A stretch of DNA of 60,887 bases from Nonomuraea candida (GCF_000725485.1 NZ_JOAG01000061.1:1-60887), one strand, 5' to 3'; shown: positions 35,701 through 43,595, counted from the stretch's first letter. The notes: generated by a model not told the origin, from the sequence alone. Translations and numbers: made by a program.

Positions 35701-36126
35701 GCGGCCGTCGCCCGCGAGCTGCTCCTGCCGGCGGAGGCCACCGACAACCGGCTGCTGCCCGCCCGGATGGCCAACCTGCTCACCGCCGGGGACACCATGC
35801 GCGCCCGCGAGCTGCTGCCCCACGCCGTGCGCGCGGCGCAGGCCAACATGGACGCCCCCGTCGCCGCGCAGCTCCTGGCCAGGCTCCAGTTCCTGGAGGG
35901 CGACCCGGCGGGCGCGGCCGTCTCGCTCGGCCTGAGCCAGGCCCTGCGCGGCGGCTTCGACCACGGCGACGCCGAGCTGCGCGCGCTGGCCGAGTCTCTC
36001 GCGGGGCGGCTCGGCCGGGCCGGCTACGCCGGCGCGTACCGGCGGGGCGCCGGCCTGACCCCGCACGAGGCGGCGGCGCGGCTGGCGGAGCTGTGCCTGC
36101 GGGAGCAGGAGAGACCGGCTCGGTGA
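32782..36126 (+). CDS. SARP/AfsR-type BTAD regulator with NB-ARC ATPase and TPR region
   Basis: A 1,114-residue regulator. Residues 1-~135 form an OmpR-like winged helix, here split by a repeat tract at ~88-117. The BTAD domain follows (about 140-290; RFEAELRLGRHGEILADVEA, LGVDPSEELRRTH). The NB-ARC ATPase has Walker A GPGGVGKT at 348-355, VLVLDNCEQI as Walker B, and GLPLALELAAARL as the GLPL motif. The C-terminal half is TPR-like helices. In the AfsR/GutR class ATP binding and TPR-sensed signals control DNA binding, often of antibiotic or carbon genes. Targets here are unknown; no biosynthetic cluster is adjacent. ATG 32782 is probably leaderless. Confidence 0.92.
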   Translation: MRIELLGPVRARADDGTPIELGGTRVRALLARLALAGGEVVPVDSLLGSLWEEERPHGEGVNALHALVHRLRRALGTPATGPETGAASRAGAGSRAGAGSRAGAGSRAGAGSRAGAVTGARAETGDGAGAGNGLVETVGGGYRLRVPAEHIDAVRFEELARRGRHELAAGDAPRAAALLRDALAMWRGDALADVRDLPFAGTAGARLDELRAGAAEDRFEAELRLGRHGEILADVEAAAAAHPLRERLAGLRMRALHAAGRRSAALAVFEEVRGTLAEELGVDPSEELRRTHLAVLRGEPETLQAAGAPPEVARGRLPAPLTSFVGREEELRSLAGLLETARLVTVVGPGGVGKTRLAVEAAGRHRAHARGRVWLVPLAGVRTAGGLPEAVLGALSVTDAQPAGTPLERVAELLAGGEGVLVLDNCEQIAGPVAEFAGRLLERRPHLRVLATSREPLDVMGEALCRLGPLGLPPAGADAARARESAAVLLFLDRAAAVQPGFVLDAATAGPVVDVVRRLDGLPLALELAAARLRTMDAAQVARRLDDRFRLLTTGNRTAQPRQQTLHAVIEWSWELLTDQERTLARRMSVFPARTGSAAIEAVCADGTLPPDEVAHVLDSLVDKSIVERSGDGYRMLESIRAHAAGKLPLAGEHESVLRGFVRHFAGLAGEHEPLLRSGRQLESLRLFQAEYDNLLHALDTAVDGGDAETAARLLAPLYWYWVMHRYDARAETYIARVAGFGDALPAAARAAFTAIHLVGVAGGPITDPGRLRVIVDDCARTGALRRYPMLLTTVLVMAAVLGVAELDELADREIARVRGGSDRWAIACTFMIEAIRHRERGDREGCAGAMTAALHAFEETGDRWWTAKTLYGLAQLHAVAGDHDRAIGAYERSIAFATGLGSQDEVSTRLGLATERMRAGDLDGARRDLETAERAVLERGQPLLEFEVLGVLAELHRRRGQVERAERALDRMAAVARELLLPAEATDNRLLPARMANLLTAGDTMRARELLPHAVRAAQANMDAPVAAQLLARLQFLEGDPAGAAVSLGLSQALRGGFDHGDAELRALAESLAGRLGRAGYAGAYRRGAGLTPHEAAARLAELCLREQERPAR
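33043..33132 (+). repeat. In-frame 18-bp repeat, 5 copies, inside the DNA-binding domain
   Basis: Five 18-bp units of TCTCGGGCCGGCGCAGGG, four identical and the last with one change, encode SRAGAG repeats at about residues 88-117 of the SARP regulator. They separate the recognition part (LVHRLRRALG) from the wing (VETVGGGYRL). Confidence 0.92.
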
Positions 36127-36143
36127 CGCTCCGGCCGGCGCGT

Positions 36144-36282
36144 GGCGGTGCCGGCCAGGCCGCCGCCGTCGGCGGTCATCATGGCGGCCGGGTCGAGGAG
36201 GTCGACGAGGGCCGCGATGTCCTTGGTCTCCCACGCCTCCTTGACCCGCCGCACCACCTCGGCCCGCCCATCCGCCGGCTGG
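36144..36282 (-). pseudogene. Remnant of an ECF sigma factor SnoaL-like C-terminus
   Basis: On the minus strand, in one frame, AEVVRRVKEAWETKDIAALV continues DLLDPAAMMTADGGGLAG. This closely resembles the SnoaL-like extension at the end of SigJ/ECF41-type sigma factors. The sigma domains that should precede it are absent; homology stops near 36283, where an unrelated + strand remnant begins. Confidence 0.5.
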
Positions 36283-36405
36283 CTTGCAGGCCGCGTCCTC
36301 GCCTCGGCCCAGGTCGCGCTCGGCATCGCGCACGTGCCGTCGCTCCATCTCCCCCTGCGCGTGCTGATGTTCGGGCTGAGCATGCTGGCCCTGGCCCGGC
36401 GCTGA
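36283..36405 (+). pseudogene. C-terminal remnant of a small membrane protein
   Basis: About 40 residues read LASAQVALGIAHVPSLHLP then LRVLMFGLSMLALARR before a TGA. It has the look of the last one or two helices of a membrane protein. No start or earlier helices exist; sequence to the left belongs to the antisense sigma-factor remnant, so two truncated ends are joined here. Confidence 0.4.
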
Positions 36406-36492
36406 ACCCCCGGCCCGGGGCTCACCGGCGTTTTCCGGGACGCGGGGGCGCCCTCCTGGCGCGTCCCCGCGACGTCGCGCCCCCTGGCTGCC

Positions 36493-36498
36493 TACGTT
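36493..36498 (+). promoter_or_regulatory. -10 element of a leaderless transcript (GH15)
   Basis: TACGTT six bases before the ATG at 36505. Confidence 0.48.
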
Positions 36499-36504
36499 GA
36501 GAAC

Positions 36505-38355
36505 ATGCAGGCACACGGCACCGGGCCGGCGGACCGCGGGCGCGGCCGCCCCGGCGACTCCCGCTACCTGCCGATCGGCGAGCACGGGCTGATCGGCGAC
36601 CTGCGCACGGTCGCGCTCGTGGGCACCGACGGCACCATCGACTGGTACTGCTGCCCGCGCTTCGACGCCCCGTCGGTGTTCGGCTCGCTCCTGGACGCCG
36701 ATCGGGGCGGCGCGTTCGAGCTGGCGGCCGACGTGCCGTACACGACCAAGCAGTTCTACTTCCCCGACACCAACGTGCTGATCACCCGCTTCTTCGCCGA
36801 CGACGGCGTGGGCGAGATCCAGGACTTCATGCCCATCGAGGGCGACGCCTCCGAGGCCGACCGGCACCGGCTGATCCGGCGCGTCACCTGCGTGCGCGGC
36901 ACGCTGCCGTTCCGCGCCCTGGTGGCGCCCCGCTTCGACTACGCCCGCCGGCCGCACACCGTCAGGCAGGAGGGCGGGCTGACGTTCTTCGCGTCGCCGT
37001 CGCTCACGCTGGAGCTGACCTCCAGCATCCCCGTCGAGCACGACGGCCGGGACGTGCGCGGCCGTTTCGTGCTGCGCGAGGGCGAGCGCGCCGTGTTCGC
37101 CCTCGACCGGCTCGCCTCCGGCGTCGAGCCCCGCGGCTGCCCGCTGGAGGAGGCCGAGCGGTTGTTCACCGCCACCGTGCAGTACTGGCGCCGATGGCTG
37201 TCGGCCTCCCGCTACCGGGGCCGCTGGCGGGAGGTCGTGCACCGGTCGGCGCTCACGCTCAAGCTGCTCACGTACGCGCCGACCGGCGGCATCGTGGCCG
37301 CGCCCACGACCAGCCTGCCCGAGCGGATCGGCGGGCGGCGCAACTGGGACTACCGGTACGTGTGGGTGCGCGACGCCGCGTTCTGCGTCTACGCCCTGCT
37401 GCGGCTCGGCTTCACCGAGGAGGCCGAGGCGTTCATGGCCTTCCTGGACGAGCACGTCCGGCTGGACGGCACCGGCGCGGGCGGGCCGCTGCAGATCATG
37501 TACGGCATCGACGGCCGCAGCGACCTGCCCGAGGAGGAGCTGCCGCACCTGGAGGGCTACCGCGGCTCGCGGCCCGTCCGGATCGGCAACGCCGCCGTGG
37601 ACCAGCTCCAGCTCGACATCTACGGCGCGCTCATCGACTCGATGTACCTGTACAACAAGTGGGGCACGCCCATCTCCAGCCGGCGCTGGGACGAGCTGTG
37701 CACGCTGGTCGACTGGGTGTGCGAGCACTGGGACCAGCCCGACGAGGGCGTCTGGGAGACGCGCGGCGGGCGCAAGGACTTCACCTACTCCCGCCTGATG
37801 TGCTGGGTCGCCATCGAGCGCGCCATGCGCGTGGCCCTCCAGCGCGGCCTGCCCGCCGACATCCCGCGCTGGCGGGACAACCGTGACGCCATCTACCGCG
37901 ACATCATGGAGCGCGGCTGGTCGGAGCGGCTGCGGGGGTTCGTGCAGCACTTCGGCGACGAGGTGCTCGACGCGGCCGTGCTGATGATGCCGCTGGCCAA
38001 GTTCGTCTCGCCGACCGACCCCAAGTGGTTGTCCACCCTCGACGCGCTCGGCGACACGCTGGTCTCCGACTCCCTGGTCTACCGCTACGACCCCGAGCTG
38101 AGCCCGGACGGCCTGGAGGGCCCCGAGGGCACGTTCTCGATCTGCTCGTTCTGGTACGTCGAGGCGCTGGCCCGGGCCGGCCGCGTCGAGGAGGCCCGGC
38201 TGGCCTTCGAGAAGATGCTCACCTACGCCAACCATCTCGGCCTGTACGCCGAGCAGATCGGGCACACCGGCGAGCAGCTCGGCAACTTCCCGCAGGCGTT
38301 CACCCATCTGGCGCTCATCAGCGCGGCCTTCAACCTCGATCACGCGCTCGGCTGA
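36505..38355 (+). CDS. Glycoside hydrolase family 15 (glucoamylase/trehalase-like)
   Basis: A 616-residue cytoplasmic GH15 protein. The N-terminal beta-sandwich begins YLPIGEHGLIGDLRTVALVG and TIDWYCCPRFDAPSVFG. The (alpha/alpha)6 barrel carries NWDYRYVWVRDAAF, a hallmark of the family, and EGTFSICSFWYVEALAR with the second catalytic Glu. No signal peptide. Actinobacterial members of this length include trehalases and glucoamylases, hydrolysing alpha-glucosides with inversion; the exact substrate is not readable. ATG 36505 follows TACGTT by 6 nt, so it is probably leaderless. Confidence 0.92.
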   Translation: MQAHGTGPADRGRGRPGDSRYLPIGEHGLIGDLRTVALVGTDGTIDWYCCPRFDAPSVFGSLLDADRGGAFELAADVPYTTKQFYFPDTNVLITRFFADDGVGEIQDFMPIEGDASEADRHRLIRRVTCVRGTLPFRALVAPRFDYARRPHTVRQEGGLTFFASPSLTLELTSSIPVEHDGRDVRGRFVLREGERAVFALDRLASGVEPRGCPLEEAERLFTATVQYWRRWLSASRYRGRWREVVHRSALTLKLLTYAPTGGIVAAPTTSLPERIGGRRNWDYRYVWVRDAAFCVYALLRLGFTEEAEAFMAFLDEHVRLDGTGAGGPLQIMYGIDGRSDLPEEELPHLEGYRGSRPVRIGNAAVDQLQLDIYGALIDSMYLYNKWGTPISSRRWDELCTLVDWVCEHWDQPDEGVWETRGGRKDFTYSRLMCWVAIERAMRVALQRGLPADIPRWRDNRDAIYRDIMERGWSERLRGFVQHFGDEVLDAAVLMMPLAKFVSPTDPKWLSTLDALGDTLVSDSLVYRYDPELSPDGLEGPEGTFSICSFWYVEALARAGRVEEARLAFEKMLTYANHLGLYAEQIGHTGEQLGNFPQAFTHLALISAAFNLDHALG

Positions 38356-38494
38356 GCGGGGCGCGCGGCACGAAGGCGCGCCGGGGTGGGGGTGGGGCGG
38401 CGCTGGTCACACGGTGACCTCGGGGAGGCAAGCGCCTTGCCGTGAACACCCCTAGATAGGACAAATATGAAGATATGCCCCCACCTGGGCTGCG

Positions 38495-38500
38495 TACCGT
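38495..38500 (+). promoter_or_regulatory. -10 element of a leaderless transcript (SpoIIE phosphatase)
   Basis: TACCGT six bases before the ATG at 38507. Confidence 0.48.
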
Positions 38501-38506
38501 TGACGT

Positions 38507-40720
38507 ATGTCGCATCGGCTGACTGCGGAGGGGCCGACGCCGGACGGTCGTGCCCGGCGGGACGCCCCCCGTACCAGAACCCTCACCGGGGACGTGGCGG
38601 CGGCCGTCGACGAGGCCCTGGTCGAGGCGGCGGCCGAGACGGGCGCGCACCTCGCCACCCTGTACCTGCTGCACGAGACCGACCCCGTGCTGCTGATGGA
38701 GGCCGAGCTGGGGCTGCCCGGCTGGGGCGCCAAGCCCTGGACGAGGGTCAGGGCCGACGCCGACACGCCGGTGTCCGCCGCCGTCCGCCGGGGCGAGCTG
38801 GTCTGGGTGCCCGGCCCCGACGACATGGCCCGCCGGTTCCCGGGCACGGCGCTGTCCGTCCCGTACGCCTTCGCCCTGGCCGCCGCGCCGATCGACGGCG
38901 GCGAGCGCGTACGGGGATCGTGGGCGCTGGTCTGGCCCGCCACCCACCCTGACGTGCTCTCCCCCGCCGAGCTCACCACCGTCCACCGCACCAGCCGGCG
39001 CCTCGGCCGGCTGCTGACGGAGGCGGAGGACCACGGCCGCCCGCTGCGCCCGGCGGGACAGCCGCGCTCGCTCACCCTGCCCTCCGCCGGCCTCACCGAC
39101 GCCCGGCAGGCCCCGGCCGCGCTCGACTGCCTCGACCGTCTCACCGACGGCATCGCCGCCATCGACGTCGAGGGCCACATCACCTTCTGCAACCCCGCCG
39201 CGACCGCGCTGCTCGGTCTCGACGGCGCCCCCGCGCAGGGCTGCCGGTTGTGGGACCGGGTGCCGTGGCTGCGCGATCCGGTGTTCGAGGACCGCTGCCG
39301 GGCCGCGTCGATCGGCCAGCACGTGGTCTCCTGCGTCGCCGGCCACCCCGACGGCCGCCTCATCCGCATCCGGCTGCATCCGACGCCGTCCGGGATCAGC
39401 CTGCACCTCGCCCCCGCCGAGACGGACCCGCCCGGCCCCGGCGAGGCCGCCCTCAGCGACGCGGCGGACGCCGGGTCACCGCCGCTGAGCGACTCCCGCG
39501 ACTTCCTGCACGTGGCCTCCGCGCTGACCAAGGCGCTGGACGTGGGCGAGGTGGTGGACCTGGTCGCCGACCACGTCGCCCCCGCGTACGGCGTGCGTGC
39601 CATGGCCCTGCTGGTGGCCGAGGGCGGCAGGATGCGCGTCGCCGGCTCCCACGGCTGCGACCGTGAGGTGCTCGACCGCCTGAACGGCCTGCCCCTCACC
39701 TCCCCCACCCCCGCCGAACGCGTCATGCGCACGGGCCGGCCGCTGTTCTTCGGCAGCTGGGAGGAGCTCCGGCGCGAGGATGATCCGGACTGCGCGCGCT
39801 TCGACGACACGGCCGCGTGGGCGTTCCTGCCGCTCACGGTGTCGGAGCAGCGGATCGGCACCTGCGTGCTCGGCTTCGCGGACGAGCGCCGGTTCACCTC
39901 GCAGGAGCGTGCCACGCTGACCGCGCTGGCCGGCCTGATCGCCCGGGCGCTGGACCGCGCGCTGCTGTACGAGACCAAGGACCGCCTGGCCCACAGCCTG
40001 CAGACCGCCCTGCTCCCCGCCGCGCTGCCCGAGGTGGCGGGGTTGCGCAGCGCCGCCAGGTACGTGCCCGCCACCCGCGGCGTCGGCGTCGGCGGCGACT
40101 TCTACGACCTCGTCACGCTGGAGGACGGGGCGATCGCGGCCGTGATCGGCGACGTGCAGGGCCACAACATGACCGCGGCGGCGCTCATGGGCCAGGTGCG
40201 CACCGCCGTCCGCGCCTTCACCGGCACCGGCGCCGGCCCGGGCGAGGTGCTGCGGCACGCCAACCGGCTGCTGATCGAGCTGGGCACCGACCTGTTCACC
40301 AGTTGCCTGCTCGTCCACGTGGACCTGCGGCTGCGGACGTTCTGCGCGGCCAGCGCCGGGCACCCGCCGCCCCTGCTGTGCCTGCCGGAGCGGCACATCG
40401 ACGTGATCGAGGTGCCCGCCGGCCCGCTGCTGGGCATCGACCTGGACGCGGAGTATCCGACCCTGAACGCGCCCTTCCCGCCCGAGGCCATTCTCGCGCT
40501 CTACACCGACGGCCTCGTGGAGGTGCCCGGCACCGACCCGGACGTCTGCATCGGCGCGCTCACCCGGCACCTGGCCGATGCGTGCGGGCAGCCGCTGCAC
40601 CAGCTCATCGACACGCTGCTGGGCCACGCCCCGTCGCACCGGCGGCACGCCGACGACATCGCCGTGCTGCTGCTGAAGCACGACCCGTCGACGGCGGCGC
40701 CGCCCTGCCCTGTCTCATGA
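38507..40720 (+). CDS. GAF-PAS-GAF SpoIIE-type protein phosphatase
   Basis: A 737-residue signalling phosphatase. Residues ~30-170 resemble a GAF domain, ~205-310 a PAS domain (LDRLTDGIAAIDVEGHITF then CNPAATALLGLDG), ~330-490 a second GAF domain. Residues ~500-730 are a PP2C/SpoIIE domain: HSLQTALLPAALP, VGGDFYDLVTLEDG and IGDVQGHNMTAAA with metal-binding Asp residues, and LYTDGLVE and ADDIAVLLL. The class dephosphorylates STAS antagonists in response to sensed signals. The window also encodes two STAS proteins and one HATPase kinase, though far away. ATG 38507 is probably leaderless. Confidence 0.93.
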   Translation: MSHRLTAEGPTPDGRARRDAPRTRTLTGDVAAAVDEALVEAAAETGAHLATLYLLHETDPVLLMEAELGLPGWGAKPWTRVRADADTPVSAAVRRGELVWVPGPDDMARRFPGTALSVPYAFALAAAPIDGGERVRGSWALVWPATHPDVLSPAELTTVHRTSRRLGRLLTEAEDHGRPLRPAGQPRSLTLPSAGLTDARQAPAALDCLDRLTDGIAAIDVEGHITFCNPAATALLGLDGAPAQGCRLWDRVPWLRDPVFEDRCRAASIGQHVVSCVAGHPDGRLIRIRLHPTPSGISLHLAPAETDPPGPGEAALSDAADAGSPPLSDSRDFLHVASALTKALDVGEVVDLVADHVAPAYGVRAMALLVAEGGRMRVAGSHGCDREVLDRLNGLPLTSPTPAERVMRTGRPLFFGSWEELRREDDPDCARFDDTAAWAFLPLTVSEQRIGTCVLGFADERRFTSQERATLTALAGLIARALDRALLYETKDRLAHSLQTALLPAALPEVAGLRSAARYVPATRGVGVGGDFYDLVTLEDGAIAAVIGDVQGHNMTAAALMGQVRTAVRAFTGTGAGPGEVLRHANRLLIELGTDLFTSCLLVHVDLRLRTFCAASAGHPPPLLCLPERHIDVIEVPAGPLLGIDLDAEYPTLNAPFPPEAILALYTDGLVEVPGTDPDVCIGALTRHLADACGQPLHQLIDTLLGHAPSHRRHADDIAVLLLKHDPSTAAPPCPVS

Positions 40721-40803
40721 CGGCCAGGGGGCTCCGGCCGGCGAGCCGTGGCCCCTGCGCTCCGGATGGCGGCCCGCCCGCCCCGGCCGTCGCCGGCGAG
40801 GGG

Positions 40804-42138
40804 TCAGTCCCAGCCGAGGCGTTGTTCCAGCAGCGCCTGCTGCGCCGGGTTGGCGGTCAGCTCCAGCGCCCGCTCATCGGCCCGGCGCGCCTGCTCGCCG
40901 CGTCCCAGGGCGCGCAGCAGCTCGGCCCGGGTGGCGTGCAGCAGCGGGTACCGCTCCAGCGCACCGGCGAGGCCGTCCAGCTCGGCCAGGGCCGCCCAGG
41001 GCCCTTGGACGTGCCACAACGCGATCGCCCGGTGCAACCGGGTGACGGGCGAGGGCGCCAGGTGCAGCAGCATGTCGTACAGCACCAGGATCTGCGCCCA
41101 GTCGGTCTCGGCGAAGCTCGCGGCCTCGGCGTGGCAGGCCACGATCGCCGCCTGCAGCTGATACGGACCCGGGCGGCGGCGGGTGCGGGCCGCGCGGGTG
41201 AGGAGGGCGGTGGCCTCGGAGATGGCCCGCCGGTCCCACAGGCCGCGGTCCTGGTCGGCCAGGAGCACCAGGCGGCCCTCGCCGTCGAAGCGGGCCGCGC
41301 CCCTGGCCCGGTGCAGCCGGATCAGCGCCAGCAGCCCGGCGGCCTCCGGCTCGTCCGGCACCAGGTTCACCAGCAGCGCCGCCAGCCACTCGGCGTCGTC
41401 CACCAGGTCGCGGGCCTGGGCCCGCGCGGCCGTGCTGCCCAGGTAGCCCTCGTTGAACAGCAGGTAGACGACCGCCAGCACCTCGCCCAGCCGCTGCGGC
41501 AGCTCGGCGCCGGGAGGGACGCGGTACGGGATGCCCGCCTCGCCGATCTTCCGCTTGGCGCGGGTGATGCGCTGCGCCACCGCCGTCTCGGGCACCACAA
41601 ACGCCGCGGCGATCTGGGCCACCGACAGCCCGCACACCACCCGGAGGGTGAGCGCGATCTGCGCGGCGCGCGACAGCGCCGGGTGGCAGCAGGTGAAGAT
41701 CAGCCGCAGCCGGTCGTCGGGCGGCGCGGGGCCGGGGCGGTCGAGCCGGGCCAGCTTGGCCCGGTAGTTCGACTCGCGGCGCAGCACGTCCAGACCTCGC
41801 CGCCGGGCCACGGTGAACAACCACGCGTCCGGCCGCTCCGGCACGCCCTCGACCGGCCAGCGCCGCAGCGCGGTCTCGACCGCGTCCTGGACCAGGTCCT
41901 CGGCCGCGGAGAAGTCGCCCAGCAGCGACACCAGCGACGCCGCCAGCCGGCCCGCGTGCTCCCGCACCACGCGGGCCAGCACCTCGTGACCGTCCCGGCC
42001 ATCCGCCGGCCCGGGACCGGGCCGGCCGCCCGGCTCGGGGTGGCCGGGCGGGCCGGGGTGGCCGGGCGGGCCGGGGTGGCCGCCCGGCTCGGGGTGGGCG
42101 GGCGGGTCGGGGGCGGGGTCACCTGTCGATGCGGTCAT
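40804..42138 (-). CDS. ECF sigma factor with long C-terminal extension (YCII-associated group)
   Basis: A 444-residue sigma factor. After a Pro/Gly/His-rich N-terminal repeat (about 10-40), region 2 is LVSLLGDFSAAEDLVQDAVETALRRWPV and region 4 is VVCGLSVAQIAAAFVVPETAVAQRI. The rest (about 200-444) is the helical extension (RLGEVLAVVYLLFNEGY, YQLQAAIVACHAEA) typical of ECF42-like factors, which always sit beside DGPF/YCII proteins. Its ATG 42138 overlaps the TGA of the YCII gene (ATGA). The extension is thought to regulate activity in place of an anti-sigma factor. Targets are unknown. Confidence 0.9.
   Translation of the reverse strand: MTASTGDPAPDPPAHPEPGGHPGPPGHPGPPGHPEPGGRPGPGPADGRDGHEVLARVVREHAGRLAASLVSLLGDFSAAEDLVQDAVETALRRWPVEGVPERPDAWLFTVARRRGLDVLRRESNYRAKLARLDRPGPAPPDDRLRLIFTCCHPALSRAAQIALTLRVVCGLSVAQIAAAFVVPETAVAQRITRAKRKIGEAGIPYRVPPGAELPQRLGEVLAVVYLLFNEGYLGSTAARAQARDLVDDAEWLAALLVNLVPDEPEAAGLLALIRLHRARGAARFDGEGRLVLLADQDRGLWDRRAISEATALLTRAARTRRRPGPYQLQAAIVACHAEAASFAETDWAQILVLYDMLLHLAPSPVTRLHRAIALWHVQGPWAALAELDGLAGALERYPLLHATRAELLRALGRGEQARRADERALELTANPAQQALLEQRLGWD
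42023..42112 (-). repeat. In-frame 18-bp repeat, about 5 copies
   Basis: Units such as TGGCCGGGCGGGCCGGGG (two identical at 42041 and 42059) with diverged flanking units. On the coding strand they give HPGPPG-type hexapeptides at the N-terminus of the sigma factor, ahead of region 2. Confidence 0.82.
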
Positions 42139-42473
42139 GAGACGGGGCGGATCTCCACGATCGGGCAGGCGGGCCAGGAGCGGGCCAGCTTCAGCGCCTC
42201 GTCCAGGTCGGCCACCTCGATCTCGGCGAACCCGCTGACGACCTCCTTGCCCTCGACGAACGGCCCGTCGGTGACGATCGGCTCGCCCTGGTCCAGCCGC
42301 ACCGTGGTCGCGGTGTGCACCGGAGCCAGATACGTGTGATGGGTGATCTTGTCGGCGTGCTCGGCGAACCACCGGCCCACCGCCTCGTAGGCGGCCCGCT
42401 GCTCCACCTCGCCCATCGCCTCCAGTTCCCGGGCGAACTGCTCGGTCTCGACGAACATCAGCACGTATTTCAT
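42135..42473 (-). CDS. YCII/DGPF-domain protein
   Basis: A 112-residue protein starting MKYVLMFVETEQF and containing the signature TDGPFVEGKEVVSGF. This ferredoxin-like dimeric fold is the constant partner of ECF42-like sigma factors; its role is unclear (possibly ligand sensing or catalysis). The His in DKITHHTYLAP may be functional. Start ATG 42473 has GGAGG upstream. The stop overlaps the sigma factor start, so the two are translationally coupled. Confidence 0.9.
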   Translation of the reverse strand: MKYVLMFVETEQFARELEAMGEVEQRAAYEAVGRWFAEHADKITHHTYLAPVHTATTVRLDQGEPIVTDGPFVEGKEVVSGFAEIEVADLDEALKLARSWPACPIVEIRPVS

Positions 42474-42510
42474 GCGGCCCTCCTGCCCTTCGCCTGTGCC
42501 GTGACCCTTG

Positions 42511-42524
42511 GAGGTCCGGACCTC
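42511..42524. promoter_or_regulatory. Perfect palindrome GAGGTCCGGACCTC before the YCII-sigma operon
   Basis: A 14-nt perfect palindrome 38 bp before the YCII start codon. It could be an operator or a leader hairpin; restriction-site-like chance palindromes of this length are uncommon. Confidence 0.4.
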
Positions 42525-42632
42525 ACCTCATAGACGAACGGCCGCGGCCTCGATCCGACAGGGACGCGAAATTTCCCGCCCCGGCTGTTCGCCCTGCGCC
42601 TGCCGCCCCCTCCCATCTCCGCAGATGCCGCG

Positions 42633-42944
42633 TCAGGAAGGGGGGCGGCTCCCCCCTTCCCCGGCCGGGGCCCGGCGCGGGGTGACGCGGCAGCGGCCGT
42701 CCGCGCAGGAGCGCTCCACGCGCCCGCGGCTGACCACCTCCGCGAGCCCCATCACCCAGCACAACGGGCAGCCGCGCAGCGCCAGCAGGCCCACCGGCAG
42801 CAGGAGCAGGCTGAGCAGCCCCACGACCGGGATCAGCGCGAACGACCCCGCGAGCAGCCCGAAGCCGGCGACGCCCCGCACGAGGTGGATCGACAGGGAT
42901 CTCTCGGCGAACGAGGTCCCGCCCCGCGTCTCGACCGTTCTCAT
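42633..42944 (-). CDS. Small membrane protein (DUF2892-like) in an ECF sigma operon
   Basis: A 103-residue protein with two membrane helices (VRGVAGFGLLAGSFALIPVV, then LLSLLLLPVGLLALRGCPLC) followed by a basic Cys-containing tail. The helix pair ending GCPLCWVMGL resembles the YgaP-type DUF2892 domain. Its ATG overlaps the stop of the ECF sigma gene (ATGA), so it is made in step with it. A regulatory role toward the sigma factor is possible but it lacks a recognisable anti-sigma domain. Confidence 0.68.
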   Translation of the reverse strand: MRTVETRGGTSFAERSLSIHLVRGVAGFGLLAGSFALIPVVGLLSLLLLPVGLLALRGCPLCWVMGLAEVVSRGRVERSCADGRCRVTPRRAPAGEGGSRPPS

Positions 42945-43507
42945 ACCGGGGAGACCTCCTCCGAAACGTGCAGCCGGGCCCGTACGGCGGCGCGTGCCCG
43001 GTGCAGCCGGGACTTCATCGCCGCCGTGCTCAGCCCGAGGGCCTTGGCGACCGTACCTCCGGGCAGGCCCTGGACGTCGCGCATGATGAGCACCCGGCGC
43101 TGGTCGTCGGGCAGCGCGGCGATCGCCGCGGCGACGCGCTCGGCCTCCAGCCGGTCCAGCACGTCGTCCTCGGCCGAGGGCATGGCAGGCATGGCCGGCT
43201 CGCCGACCGGCTCCTGCCGGCGCAGCACGGCCTGGGCCCGCCGCAGGCACTCGTTGCGCACGATCCGGAACATCCAGGAGGCGAGCGCCGTGGCCGCGCG
43301 CAGCGTCCCGATCTTGCGGAACAGCACGATCATGGCCTCCTGCGCCGCGTCCTCGGCGTCCTGGCTGGTCGCGCAGAGCGCGAACGCGAACCGCCGGACG
43401 TGCGGGTACGCCCCCGAGACCAGCACGGCGATCGACGCCTCGTCACCCCCCTGGGCCGCCGTGACGAGCCGGTGCTCCGGCCAGGGGGCCGCGCCCGGGC
43501 TAGCCAC
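42941..43507 (-). CDS. ECF RNA polymerase sigma factor
   Basis: A 188-residue sigma-70 family protein. Region 2 is AYPHVRRFAFALCATSQDAEDAAQEAMIVLFR, interrupted by no insert, with SWMFRIVRNECLRRAQ; region 4 is LPDDQRRVLIMRDVQGLPGG then TVAKALGLSTAAMKSRLHRAR. No C-terminal extension. Start GTG 43507 overlaps the end of a 31-codon membrane-peptide ORF, and the downstream small membrane protein overlaps its stop. The three form a tight operon. The inducing signal is unknown. Confidence 0.9.
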   Translation of the reverse strand: MASPGAAPWPEHRLVTAAQGGDEASIAVLVSGAYPHVRRFAFALCATSQDAEDAAQEAMIVLFRKIGTLRAATALASWMFRIVRNECLRRAQAVLRRQEPVGEPAMPAMPSAEDDVLDRLEAERVAAAIAALPDDQRRVLIMRDVQGLPGGTVAKALGLSTAAMKSRLHRARAAVRARLHVSEEVSPV

Positions 43508-43595
43508 GCGACCGTGCCTTCTTCCTGCGCAGGAACAGCACGCACCCGCACACCAGCACCGCCGCGACCAGCACGGCGATGACGATCTCCACCAT
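43500..43595 (-). CDS. 31-aa single-helix membrane peptide upstream of an ECF sigma factor
   Basis: ATG 43595 lies directly after an excellent ribosome-binding site (AGGAGGAG) and opens 31 codons: MVEIVIAVLVAAVLVCGC, then VLFLRRKKARSRG. It is one hydrophobic helix with a Cys pair and a strongly basic cytoplasmic end. The stop overlaps the sigma factor start by 8 nt, so it is coupled. No known family; candidate sensor or regulator peptide for the sigma factor. Confidence 0.65.
   Translation of the reverse strand: MVEIVIAVLVAAVLVCGCVLFLRRKKARSRG

Noticed and set aside
33667..38343. A 1,558-codon open frame on the minus strand opposite the SARP and GH15 genes
   Set aside because: Composition is Gln/Gly/Arg-rich shadow translation, and both genes opposite it have clear domains and promoters.
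42511..42524. Terminator reading of the palindrome before the YCII gene
   Set aside because: The stem has no loop as a perfect palindrome and it lies at a promoter-side position, so an operator is more reasonable.
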